Of a stretch of 64,000 bases of DNA, positions 43,734 through 51,767 are shown piece by piece. This DNA is from CAWFNW01 sp963817405. Lineage in GTDB: Bacteria; Actinomycetota; Coriobacteriia; Anaerosomatales; Anaerosomataceae. The notes beneath the pieces were generated by a model. That model did not search any database. It saw only the letters and a program-made list of their open reading frames with translations, and had not been told where the DNA came from. Position 1 is the first letter of the stretch. Every line of letters begins with the position of its first letter. Made by a program: the position numbers and the translations under genes. The stretch covers positions 682,001 to 746,000 of the forward strand of contig CAWFNW010000001.1 of NCBI GenBank assembly GCA_963817405.1, read 5' to 3'.

Positions 43734-44507
43734 CTACAACCGGTACTCCTCGGGGTACGTCACGTGCCAGAGCGTTAGCCCCTCGGGCGGAGCCGTCGGT
43801 CCCGCCGCCCCGCGGTCCCCGGAGACCAACACCTCGGCGACCCACTGCGGCGAACGCTTGCCGCGCCCCACCTCGACGAGTGTGCCCACGATCACGCGCA
43901 CCATCGAGTGCAGGAAGGCGTTCCCCACGACCCGCACGATGATGGCGTGCTCACCAAGCGTGTGCTCGGGCACGATCTCGATGCATTCGAGCCGCCGGAA
44001 GGTGCGCATCCCCTCGGCAGAGGCCGCAACGCAGAACGAGTGGAAGTCGTGCTCGCCGACGAGGTGCGCCGCGGCCTCGCGCATCGCCCTGAGGTCGAGC
44101 GCCGAGGGCACCCACCACGCGTATGGCTTCAGGAAGAGCGGCGGTACGGGTCCGGGCACGATGCGGTAGCGGTACTCGCGCGCCACCGCCGAATGCCTGG
44201 CGCTGAAACCCGTTGCTGCGCGCCGTACCTCGGTCACCACAATGCCGTCGCCGACGAGCGCGTTGAGCGAGCGGAGGAGCGCGGGCGTCTCAGGCTCCGT
44301 TCCGGTCGCCTCGAAGCTCACGACCTGACCGAGCGCGTGAACGCCCGCGTCGGTACGGCCGGCCCCCGTGGTCTCCACCGGCGTCCGCAGCGCCGTAGCC
44401 AGCGCGGCCTCGAGCCGGCCCTGCACGGTGTCGAGCCCCGGCTGCCGCGCGAATCCCGCGAACGGGGCGCCGTCGTACGAGACGGTGAGAACGATGGTTG
44501 CGGGCAT
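43734..44507 (-). CDS. truA: tRNA pseudouridine(38-40) synthase TruA
   Basis: Isomerises uridines 38-40 in the tRNA anticodon arm. The 257-residue protein contains the YDGAPFAGFARQPG N-terminus, the catalytic aspartate in GAGRTDAGVHALGQ, a YRYRI strand, and HDFHSFC. AFLHSMVRVIVGTLVEVGRGK is also typical. It is separated from ecfT by 10 bases and lies in the same leftward block as the ECF genes. The ATG follows AGGGGAGAGGTC. Confidence 0.96.
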   Translation of the reverse strand: MPATIVLTVSYDGAPFAGFARQPGLDTVQGRLEAALATALRTPVETTGAGRTDAGVHALGQVVSFEATGTEPETPALLRSLNALVGDGIVVTEVRRAATGFSARHSAVAREYRYRIVPGPVPPLFLKPYAWWVPSALDLRAMREAAAHLVGEHDFHSFCVAASAEGMRTFRRLECIEIVPEHTLGEHAIIVRVVGNAFLHSMVRVIVGTLVEVGRGKRSPQWVAEVLVSGDRGAAGPTAPPEGLTLWHVTYPEEYRL

Positions 44508-44517
44508 GACCTCTCCC

Positions 44518-45314
44518 CTACAGGACGATGCCGAGTGCGACGAGTACGGCCGGCCCCAAGAGTAGCACCGCCCAGTCGGTCGTCCGCATCAAGGCCTCTC
44601 GCAGCCGCGTGCGGTCCGTGCCCCCGCGGTAGCAGCGCGACTCCATCGCCGTGGCAAGGTCGTCTGCTCGCCGGAAGAGATTGACGAAGAGCGGCACGAG
44701 CACGGGGATGTACGCCCGCGCCCTGCGAACGAGACCGCCTTCATCGAAGCGGGCGCCACGCGCGGTCTGCGCGACGACGATCTTCTCGGCCTCCTGCGCG
44801 GTCGTCGGGATGAAGCGAAGCGCGATGGTGAGCATCATGGCGACCTCGCCTGCAGGAAAGCCGATCCGCGCGAGCGGTCGCATGATGCGCTCGAGCGCGT
44901 CGGTGAGCGCCACGGGCGAGGTCGTGAGCGTAAGGAGCGAAGTGCCGACGACGAGCAGCACGATGCGAACCACGAAGAAGAGACCAGTCACGAGCCCCTC
45001 AGCGTCGACCGCGAGCGGACCCACGCGCACGAGCGAGACGGTCGCCGGGTTCCACCTGAGCGCATTGGCAGCGAGCGTGATCAGCAGGATGAGCATGACC
45101 GCCCGAACTCCCCTGAGCGCGATGCGCCACGGCACGTGTGATACGCGAATCGCCAGAACCAGCAGCGCCGCAGCACATGCGAGTCCTGTGAAGCCGTCGG
45201 CCAGAACAGCAGCGCGGTGAAGCCGGCGACGAGCGCCATCTTCGTGCGGGCGTCGAGGGCGTGCACCCACGACTCCACCGGCACGTACTGCCCGAAGGTG
45301 GACGGGATCCGCAT
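44518..45314 (-). CDS. ecfT: ECF transporter transmembrane subunit EcfT (frameshifted)
   Basis: The membrane scaffold of energy-coupling factor vitamin transporters. It starts MRIPSTFGQYVPVESWVHALDARTKM at the ATG at 45314, overlapping the upstream ecfA stop. After ALLFW the frame is lost near 45,200 and resumes one frame over at DGFTGLACAAALL, so one base is missing. The remainder, with the coupling helices (ALRFIPTTAQEAEKIVVAQTARGARFDEG, SRCYRGGTDRTRL), is intact to 44518. An apparent N-terminal extension in the second frame is an artefact. About 265 residues if repaired. Confidence 0.85.
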
Positions 45315-46132
45315 CACGCCTCCCCAAGGGCAGACGCGACGGCGTGAGCCGCGGCGACCGGCTCCAGCCCAAGCACAGGGATGTCCAGCCCGCGGGCGCG
45401 CAGCAGCAGCGACACCCGCACGAACTCCGGGGGTCTGAGCCCGTCTGCGCCGTCGGGACCCAAACGCTCCATGAAAGCAGGGGCGTCGCCGGAGAACACC
45501 ACGACTCCACTAGCGAGGACGATGATGCGGTCGGCGACCTCGAGGAACTGCTCGGGGTCATGCGTCACCACAAGCACCCCCGATCGCCCGCGCACGGCCT
45601 CGATGGCACCGAGCACGGCTTCGCGGCCGTGCCGGTCGAGGCCCGCGGTGGGCTCGTCGAGGAGCACGTATCGCGGCTCCATGGCGAGGACGCCGGCGAT
45701 CGCCGCACGCCTTGACTCGCCACCCGACAGCGTGAACGGCGAGCGCTCGCCGAACACCGCCGGATCGAGGCCGACCGAGCGAAGCGCCCGCTCGGCGACG
45801 GCCTCCGGCTCAGGCAGGCCCAGGTTCTTCGGGCCGAACGCAACGTCGGCCGCCACCGTCTCGGCGAAGAATTGCATCTCGGGGTTCTGGAACACGAGAC
45901 CGATGCCGTTTCGTGCCGACGCTGCCTGCCCGTCGACGGCGACCGTGCCCGCGGCGGGCTCCAGGAGGCCCGCGAGCAGCCGGAGCAGCGTGGACTTGCC
46001 CGAGCCCGTGGCGCCGACGACGAGTACGACGTCGCCCAACCCGACGTGCATCGACACGCCGGCAAGCGCGGGTGTCGTGAACGACGTGTGCGCTGAATAG
46101 GAGAACGAGACGTTGTCGGCTACGAGCGCCAC
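45314..46132 (-). CDS. ecfA2: ECF transporter ATPase subunit
   Basis: A 272-residue ABC ATPase with Walker A GATGSGKST, Q-loop LVFQNPEMQFFAETV (typical of EcfA), signature LSGGESRRAAIAG, Walker B YVLLDEPTAGLD and the H-loop VVTHD. It overlaps the neighbouring ATPase gene by 13 bases. Together with ecfA1 and ecfT it forms the transporter energising module. The substrate-binding S subunits are not in the window. Confidence 0.93.
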   Translation of the reverse strand: MALVADNVSFSYSAHTSFTTPALAGVSMHVGLGDVVLVVGATGSGKSTLLRLLAGLLEPAAGTVAVDGQAASARNGIGLVFQNPEMQFFAETVAADVAFGPKNLGLPEPEAVAERALRSVGLDPAVFGERSPFTLSGGESRRAAIAGVLAMEPRYVLLDEPTAGLDRHGREAVLGAIEAVRGRSGVLVVTHDPEQFLEVADRIIVLASGVVVFSGDAPAFMERLGPDGADGLRPPEFVRVSLLLRARGLDIPVLGLEPVAAAHAVASALGEA

Positions 46133-46932
46133 AGCACCTCCACAAGCTCATCGGCAGTGGCAGGGAGCGCGCCGTCCGCGCCAGTGACGCCGAGCTCGGC
46201 CGCCATGACCGCAAGAGCCGGAGCAGCAAGGCCAAGGTCATCGAGCAGCTCGGCATCGGCGAGGAGTCCGGCGGGCGGCCCGAGATAGGCCACGCGGCCG
46301 GCACGGAGCGCGAGCACGCGATTCGCCCGAAGCGACTCGCCGAGGTCGTGGGTGACCTGGAGCACGCCGGTTCCGGCGGCGTGCAGGCGCTCGATCACGC
46401 GAATCACGCTTGTGCGCCCCTCCAAGTCGAGCATCGCCGTCGCCTCGTCGAACACCAGATAGCTCGGCTGCATTGCAAGCGCCCCGGCGATGGCGAGGCG
46501 CTGCTTCTGACCCTCGGAGAGCAGATGGGGCTCCCGCCGCTCGAGGCCGGTCAGGCCCACGGCGGCGAGCGCCGCGTCCACCCGCTCGCGCAGCTCGGGG
46601 CGTGGCACGCACAGATTCTCGGGGCCGAAAGCGACGTCTTCCTCCACGAACGTGCCGACGATCTGGTTGTCGGGATTCTGCAGGACGAGCCCGACTTTGC
46701 GCCGCACGTCCCACACGTGGGCCTCGTCGGACGTGTCCACGCCGTCAACCTCAACCCGTCCGGACGCAGGCGCCAGAAGCCCGTTCACGAGACGCGCCAG
46801 CGTGGACTTACCGCTCCCGTTGGCACCCACGACGGACAGCCATTCGCCAGGCGCGAGCGAGAAGGTGAGGTCGGCGACCGCGGGCGCTGACGAACCCGGG
46901 TACGTGTAGCTGACTTTGCCGAACACGATCAC
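46120..46932 (-). CDS. ecfA1: ECF transporter ATPase subunit
   Basis: A 270-residue ABC ATPase with Walker A GANGSGKST, Q-loop LVLQNPDNQIVGTFVEEDVAFGPEN (the EcfA1 type), signature LSEGQKQRLAIAG, Walker B YLVFDEATAMLD, and H-loop QVTHD. The Walker B glutamate follows the D as DEATAML. It is the first gene of the ECF module, downstream of rplQ as in many Gram-positive genomes. Confidence 0.93.
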   Translation of the reverse strand: MIVFGKVSYTYPGSSAPAVADLTFSLAPGEWLSVVGANGSGKSTLARLVNGLLAPASGRVEVDGVDTSDEAHVWDVRRKVGLVLQNPDNQIVGTFVEEDVAFGPENLCVPRPELRERVDAALAAVGLTGLERREPHLLSEGQKQRLAIAGALAMQPSYLVFDEATAMLDLEGRTSVIRVIERLHAAGTGVLQVTHDLGESLRANRVLALRAGRVAYLGPPAGLLADAELLDDLGLAAPALAVMAAELGVTGADGALPATADELVEVLWRS

Positions 46933-46959
46933 GGTGGCTGATTGCTCCCTTACGAACGA

Positions 46960-47021
46960 CCGAGGACCTCACGAATACGCGAGGCCCTCGGAGTCGTCAA
47001 CTCCCGGCCACGCGGCCGGGA
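46960..47021 (-). terminator. Tandem hairpins between rplQ and ecfA1
   Basis: Two stem-loops lie in the 101-base gap. The first is TCCCGGCC/GGCCGGGA (47002-47021). The second is CCGAGG-CCTC/GAGG-CCTCGG (46960-46991). Neither has a T-tract. They probably terminate or attenuate ribosomal transcription before the ECF genes. Confidence 0.5.
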
Positions 47022-47033
47022 CTGATGCTACTG

Positions 47034-47387
47034 CTAATCGACGAGCTCCATGATCACCATGGGAGCCGCGTCGCCCTTGCGCGGACCGAGCTTCAGGATG
47101 CGCGTGTAGCCGCCCTCCCGCTCGGCGAACCGCGGCGCGATGTCCGCGAAGATCTTGTGGACGAGCTCGCGGTCGTTGAGCTCGGCGAGCGCGAGGCGAC
47201 GGGAGTGCACGTCGCCCTTCTTACCCCAGGTGATGATGCGCTCGACGAGCGAACGGACCTCCTTGGCGCGGGCCTCAGTGGTCTTGATGCGTTCGTTGAT
47301 GAACAGGGCGCGTGCGAGGCTCCGGAGCATCGCCTGAGTGTGGCTGGCGTCCGTGCCGAGCTTGCGGCCCTTCTTGGCGTGTCTCAT
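47034..47387 (-). CDS. rplQ: 50S ribosomal protein L17
   Basis: A 117-residue protein that begins MRHAKKGRKLGTDASHTQAMLRSL and includes the ERIKTTEARAKEVRSLVERIITWGKKG pattern of L17. It follows rpoA by 12 bases; last gene of the alpha operon. Confidence 0.98.
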   Translation of the reverse strand: MRHAKKGRKLGTDASHTQAMLRSLARALFINERIKTTEARAKEVRSLVERIITWGKKGDVHSRRLALAELNDRELVHKIFADIAPRFAEREGGYTRILKLGPRKGDAAPMVIMELVD

Positions 47388-47399
47388 GTCGTGATTCTC

Positions 47400-48338
47400 C
47401 TAGCCAGCCAGGCCCAGACCCATCGCCTGAAGCTTGTCTTTCACTTCTTCGATGGACTTGGCGCCGAAGTTCCGGATGTTGAGCAGGTCGGCTTCGCTGC
47501 ACTCGGTCAGTTGGCCGATAGTGTTCACGCCCTGCCGCTTGAGGCAGTTGAACGAACGGACCGTGAGGTCCAGATCCTCGATCGGCGTCTCCAGGACGGC
47601 ATCCTTCTCGTCCGTCTTGGCCGCGAAGATCCCCTCTTCCTCGAGCGGTGTCGCCGCGTGCTCGGCGAACAGCATCATGTGCTCGTTGATGATGCGCGAT
47701 GCACGGGCTACGGCATCGGACGGATTCATCGCGCCGTTCGTCTCGACTTCCAGCACCAGCTTGTCGAAGTCGGTGCGCTGGCCCACGCGGGTGTTCTCGA
47801 CGACGTAGGTCGAGCGCGAGACCGGGCTGAAGAGCGAGTCGACCGTGATGACCCCGATCGGGTCGTCGGCGCGCTTGTTCTTGTCAGCCGTGGTGTAGCC
47901 GCGGCCGGTGCCGATCCGCACGCTCATCTCGAGCGAGCCCTTGCCCTCGAGGTTCGCAATGACGTGCTCGGGATTCACGAGCTCGAACTCCGACGGCACC
48001 TTGAGGTCTGCGCCGGTCACGACCCTGGGACCCTTGATGGCGAGCGTGGCGACAGCGTCGCCTTCGCCGATCCCGGTGTCGCGGAAGACGAGGCCCTTGA
48101 TGTTAAGGACGATGTCGGTGATGTCCTCACGGACACCCTCGATCGTCGAGAACTCGTGCTGGACGCCCTCGACGCGGATCGAGGTCGCTGCCGCCCCCTG
48201 GAGGGAGGACAGCAGGACGCGCCGCATCGAGTTGCCCAAGGTGTAGCCATAGCCACGCTCGAGCGGCTCGACGATGAAACGCGCCGTCCGTTCGTCGATG
48301 ACGTCGACAGTCACCTGGGGTCTCTTGAACTCGGTCAT
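47400..48338 (-). CDS. rpoA: DNA-directed RNA polymerase subunit alpha
   Basis: A 312-residue alpha subunit. The N-terminal assembly domain has FIVEPLERGYGYTLGNSMRRVLLSSLQGAA; the C-terminal domain contains SFNCLKRQGVNTIGQLTECSE, DLLNIRNFGAKSIEEVKDKL, which contacts UP elements and activators. The ATG at 48338 follows AGGAGG by eight bases. Confidence 0.98.
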   Translation of the reverse strand: MTEFKRPQVTVDVIDERTARFIVEPLERGYGYTLGNSMRRVLLSSLQGAAATSIRVEGVQHEFSTIEGVREDITDIVLNIKGLVFRDTGIGEGDAVATLAIKGPRVVTGADLKVPSEFELVNPEHVIANLEGKGSLEMSVRIGTGRGYTTADKNKRADDPIGVITVDSLFSPVSRSTYVVENTRVGQRTDFDKLVLEVETNGAMNPSDAVARASRIINEHMMLFAEHAATPLEEEGIFAAKTDEKDAVLETPIEDLDLTVRSFNCLKRQGVNTIGQLTECSEADLLNIRNFGAKSIEEVKDKLQAMGLGLAG

Positions 48339-48371
48339 TTACGGAGCCTCCTTGGCTTCGATCAGGTCGCG

Positions 48372-48998
48372 TTACTTGGAGTAGAGCTCGACGATGAGCT
48401 GTTCGCGCACCGGCGCATCGATCTGCTCGCGCGACGGCAGCGACAGCACCTTGCCCTGCAGCTTCTCCACATCGACCTCAAGCCAGCCCGGGATCTCGAC
48501 CTTGGAGGACGAGATGATGGCTGCCTTGACGACGTTAAGGTCCTTCGCCTTCGCGGCAAGTGCCACGACAGAGCCGGGCTTGACTCGGAACGACGGGATG
48601 TCGACCCGACGGCCGTTCACGAGGAAGTGGCCGTGGCGCACCATCTGGCGGGCGGCGTCACGCGACGCGGCGAAGCCGAGACGGTACACGACGTTGTCAA
48701 GACGGCTTTCCAGCAAGCGGAGCAGGTTCTCGCCCGTGATGCCGCTCATGCGGCTCGCGAGCTTGTAGTAATTGCGGAACTGCTTCTCGAGCACACCGTA
48801 GATGCGCTTCGCCCGCTGCTTCTCACGAAGCTGCAAGCGATACTCGCTGTCGCGAGGGCGCTTCTTGCCGGCCTGACCCGGCGGGTACGGGCGACGCTCG
48901 ATGGCGCACTTGTCGCCAAAACAGCGATCGCCCTTCAGGAAGAGCTTGATACCTTCACGGCGGCAGAGTCTGCAGTCCGCCCCAGTATACCGTGCCAT
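48372..48998 (-). CDS. rpsD: 30S ribosomal protein S4 (zinc-binding form)
   Basis: A 208-residue S4, with an S4 domain at RLDNVVYRLGFAASRDAARQMV. The N-terminus carries four cysteines (CRLCRREG and CFGDKC), the zinc-binding C+ version. The ATG at 48998 (MARYTG) follows GGGAGGACC; the 25 upstream residues of the frame are not conserved. Confidence 0.97.
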   Translation of the reverse strand: MARYTGADCRLCRREGIKLFLKGDRCFGDKCAIERRPYPPGQAGKKRPRDSEYRLQLREKQRAKRIYGVLEKQFRNYYKLASRMSGITGENLLRLLESRLDNVVYRLGFAASRDAARQMVRHGHFLVNGRRVDIPSFRVKPGSVVALAAKAKDLNVVKAAIISSSKVEIPGWLEVDVEKLQGKVLSLPSREQIDAPVREQLIVELYSK

Positions 48999-49018
48999 AG
49001 GGGTGGTCCTCCCTGGTG

Positions 49019-49420
49019 TTAAACGCGACGGCGCTTGCGCGGCCGGCAGCCATTGTGCGGGACGGGCGTGCAATCCTGGATGCTCGAGATCTCCAGGCCG
49101 GCGGCCTGCAGCGAGCGGATCGCGGTCTCACGGCCCGAGCCCGGGCCCTTGACGAAGACGGACACCTTTCGGACGCCGTGTTCCTGCGCCATCTTGGCGC
49201 AGGCCTCCGCGGCCATCTGTGCAGCGAACGGCGTGGACTTGCGTGAGCCCTTGAAGCCCACCGTGCCGGCCGACTGCCACGAGATGACGTTGCCCGTGGG
49301 ATCCGTGATGCAGATGATCGTGTTGTTGAACGTGCTCTTAATGTGCGCCTGGCCGACAGCGATGTTCTTGCGCTCGCTCCGCTTCAGCCGGGTCTTGACG
49401 TTCTTCTTCTTGGCGACCAT
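49019..49420 (-). CDS. rpsK: 30S ribosomal protein S11
   Basis: A 133-residue protein with the typical core AHIKSTFNNTIICITDPTGNV, GTVGFKGSRKSTPFAAQ, and terminal PVPHNGCRPRKRRRV. Cotranscribed with rpsM and rpsD. Confidence 0.98.
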   Translation of the reverse strand: MVAKKKNVKTRLKRSERKNIAVGQAHIKSTFNNTIICITDPTGNVISWQSAGTVGFKGSRKSTPFAAQMAAEACAKMAQEHGVRKVSVFVKGPGSGRETAIRSLQAAGLEISSIQDCTPVPHNGCRPRKRRRV

Positions 49421-49423
49421 GGA

Positions 49424-49798
49424 CTACTTGCCCTTCTTCTTCGCGCCGATCTGGCGACGCGGACCCTTGCGAGTACGCGCGTTGGTGTGCGTACGCTGAC
49501 CGCGAACGGGCAGGCCCTTGCGGTGTCGAAGACCGCGATAGCAGCCGATCTCCATGAGGCGCTTGATGTTCTGTCCGACCTCACGGCGAAGGTCACCTTC
49601 GACCTTGAGCTTGCGGTCGATGAACTCGCGAAGACGCACGACCTCTTCCTCGGTGAGGTTCCGGACGCGCGTGTTCGGGTCGATCCCGGTTTCGCGCAGG
49701 ATCGTCTGGCTCGTGGTGAGCCCGATCCCGTAGATGTAGGTCAGTCCGATCTCGACGCGCTTCTCGCGCGGGAGGTCGACGCCTGAGATACGTGCCAC
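49424..49798 (-). CDS. rpsM: 30S ribosomal protein S13
   Basis: A 124-residue protein that starts MARISGVDLPREKRVEIGLTY and includes YRGLRHRKGLPVRGQRTHTNART and the basic C-terminal tail ending KKKGK. Follows rpmJ in the alpha operon. Confidence 0.98.
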   Translation of the reverse strand: MARISGVDLPREKRVEIGLTYIYGIGLTTSQTILRETGIDPNTRVRNLTEEEVVRLREFIDRKLKVEGDLRREVGQNIKRLMEIGCYRGLRHRKGLPVRGQRTHTNARTRKGPRRQIGAKKKGK

Positions 49799-49811
49799 GT
49801 GTTCCTCCTAC

Positions 49812-49925
49812 CTAACCTTGGCGCTGCTTGTGGCGAGGGTTCTCGCAGATGACAAGCACCCGGCCATGACGCCGGATGATCTTGCACTTCTCACACATCC
49901 TCTTTACTGACGGTCGTACCTTCAT
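49812..49925 (-). CDS. rpmJ: 50S ribosomal protein L36
   Basis: A 37-residue protein starting MKVRPSVKRMCEKCK and ending NPRHKQRQG. It has the zinc-binding set CEKC...C...H, the C+ form. AAAGGACGATCG precedes the ATG. It sits between infA and rpsM as expected. Confidence 0.97.
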   Translation of the reverse strand: MKVRPSVKRMCEKCKIIRRHGRVLVICENPRHKQRQG

Positions 49926-50044
49926 CGATCGTCCTTTCGAATCACACTCGTGAATCTATCTGCACACCCAGCCGCAGGTGCCTTGTTGTCGTTCCGAGTA
50001 GACACCCACGGTGCCGGGTGTCTCCATGACGCTTCACGAACCGC

Positions 50045-50266
50045 CTACTTGTAGCGGTACGTGATCCTCCCCCGCGTGAGGTCGTACGGTGAGAGTTCGA
50101 CGACGACCCGGTCCCCCGGCAGGATACGGATGTAGTGCATGCGCATCTTGCCAGAGATGTGCGCGAGCACCTTGTGTCCGTTCTCAAGCTCCACCCTGAA
50201 CATAGCGTTCGGGAGGGGCTCCAGGACGGTGCCCTCCATCTCTATGGCATCTTCGCGCTTTCCCAA
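50045..50266 (-). CDS. infA: Translation initiation factor IF-1
   Basis: A 73-residue OB-fold protein that occupies the A site during initiation: GKREDAIEMEGTVLEPLPNAMFRVELENGHKVLAHISGKMR. The conserved N-terminus points to a TTG start at 50266, eight bases after GAGGAG. A GTG two codons earlier would sit too close to the Shine-Dalgarno. The 119-base gap to rpmJ shows nothing recognisable. Confidence 0.95.
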   Translation of the reverse strand: MGKREDAIEMEGTVLEPLPNAMFRVELENGHKVLAHISGKMRMHYIRILPGDRVVVELSPYDLTRGRITYRYK

Positions 50267-50305
50267 CTGCACTGCTCCTCTACCGGCTTCAAGTCGCAAA
50301 CGTGG

Positions 50306-50311
50306 AGTATA
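50306..50311 (-). promoter_or_regulatory. Possible internal -10 upstream of infA
   Basis: TATACT on the leftward strand, about 40 bases before the infA start, would allow infA-rpmJ-rpsM-rpsK-rpsD-rpoA-rplQ to be expressed separately from secY-adk-map. No good -35 is seen. Confidence 0.3.
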
Positions 50312-50343
50312 TCTCACTCGCACGCCCTGAGTCTACCCAACCG

Positions 50344-51093
50344 TCATGCTTCCTTTGTGAGCACGAGCGGACCGTGCTCGGTCACTGCAACCGTGTGCTC
50401 GAAATGGGCAGACATCCGGCCGTCGTCGGTGACGACCGTCCAGCCATCGTCCAGGCTGTGCACCGCGTGCCCACCGGCGTTGACCATCGGCTCGATTGCA
50501 AGCACCATGCCCGGCTTGAGCTGCGGCCCCTTGCCGGGGCTCCCGTAGTTCGGGACTTGCGGCTCCTCGTGCATGGCTCGGCCGATGCCATGCCCGACGT
50601 ATTCGCGCACGACCGAGAAGCCGGCGGCCTCCACGACCGTTTGGACCGTGTGCGAGACATCCGAAAGCCGCCTGCCCGGCCAGCACTGGGCGATCGCGGC
50701 CTGGAGCGACGCAGCAGTGACGTCAAGCAGCCGCTGCGTCTCGTTCGAGACGGACCCAACGGCGAACGTCATCGCGGAGTCCCCATAGTAGCCGTCGACG
50801 ATCGCGCCGCAGTCCACCGAGAGGATGTCTCCTTCGCGGAGGACCGTGCGACCGGGAATACCGTGCACGACCTGGTCGTTCGGCGAGGTGCAAAGCGTGG
50901 CCGGGAAGCCCTGATAGCCCTTGAACGCGGGAGACGCTCCCTCGGACCGGATGTACTCCTCAGCGATCGCGTCGAGCTCACGCGTCGTCACGCCCGGGCG
51001 CACCGCCTCGCCCACGAGACGCAAGGCGACCGCAGTGATGCGGCCGGCCTCGCGCATGATCTTGAGTTCAGCGGGCGACTTGGTGACGATCAC
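50344..51093 (-). CDS. map: Methionine aminopeptidase, type I
   Basis: Removes initiator methionine. The 249-residue protein has the metal ligands in DILSVDCGAIVDGYYGDSAMTF, YVGHGIGRAMHEEPQVPN and MVLAIEPMV, plus a C-terminal Glu. Starts at GTG 51093, six bases downstream of adk. Usual neighbour of adk and infA. Confidence 0.97.
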   Translation of the reverse strand: MIVTKSPAELKIMREAGRITAVALRLVGEAVRPGVTTRELDAIAEEYIRSEGASPAFKGYQGFPATLCTSPNDQVVHGIPGRTVLREGDILSVDCGAIVDGYYGDSAMTFAVGSVSNETQRLLDVTAASLQAAIAQCWPGRRLSDVSHTVQTVVEAAGFSVVREYVGHGIGRAMHEEPQVPNYGSPGKGPQLKPGMVLAIEPMVNAGGHAVHSLDDGWTVVTDDGRMSAHFEHTVAVTEHGPLVLTKEA

Positions 51094-51099
51094 GCAGCG

Positions 51100-51744
51100 C
51101 TACGCCTCCAGGACTGTCCGGATGGCGGCGAACACGTCGTCCACCGGCTGGTTGCCGTCGACCGGACGCAGCAGGCCCCGCTCGCGGTAGTACTCGATGA
51201 GCGGCGCCGTGTTGCGCTCGTACACGGCGAGGCGGTTGGAGACCGTCTCGACCGTATCATCGTCGCGCTGGTAGAGCTCGCCGCCGCACTGCGAACAGAC
51301 GCCGGACGCGGCCTCAGGCTGCGAGATCACGTTGAAGATCCCGCCGCAACCCCGGCAGGTGCGCCGGGCGGTGAGCCGGTCAAGCAGCAGCGGCATGTCG
51401 ACCTCGACGCTCACGACCGCGTCGATGCCCTTGCCGAGCTCCTTAAGCGCGGCACCGAGCGCGTCGGCCTGCGCCACCGTGCGCGGGAAGCCGTCCAGGA
51501 TGAACCCTGCTTCCGCGTCGGGCTCCTGGAGGCGAGCCTTCACGAGGCCGATGACGACCTCGTCCGGCACGAGCTCGCCGTTGTCCATGAAGCCCTTCGC
51601 CGCGATGCCGAGCGGCGTCTTGTCGGCGACCGCCTTGCGGAGGATGTCGCCCGTCGAGATGTGGACGAGGCCGTAGGTCTCGATGAGCTTGGCTGCCTGC
51701 GTGCCTTTGCCGGCGCCAGGAGCGCCCAGTAGCACGATGTTCAT
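51100..51744 (-). CDS. adk: Adenylate kinase (zinc lid)
   Basis: Interconverts AMP, ADP and ATP. The 214-residue protein has the P-loop LLGAPGAGKGTQA, the AMP-binding DGFPRTVAQ, and a lid with two CxxC pairs (CRGCGG and CSQCGG), indicating a zinc-stabilised lid. The ATG at 51744 follows GGAGGAGGGG. Confidence 0.98.
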   Translation of the reverse strand: MNIVLLGAPGAGKGTQAAKLIETYGLVHISTGDILRKAVADKTPLGIAAKGFMDNGELVPDEVVIGLVKARLQEPDAEAGFILDGFPRTVAQADALGAALKELGKGIDAVVSVEVDMPLLLDRLTARRTCRGCGGIFNVISQPEAASGVCSQCGGELYQRDDDTVETVSNRLAVYERNTAPLIEYYRERGLLRPVDGNQPVDDVFAAIRTVLEA

Positions 51745-51767
51745 CGGTCCCCTCCTCCTGTCGCGTT

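Noticed and set aside
44518..45561. A longer EcfT with a 130-residue N-terminal extension
   Set aside because: The extension is the out-of-frame reading of ecfA2 and the start of ecfT; the real N-terminus lies in the other frame.
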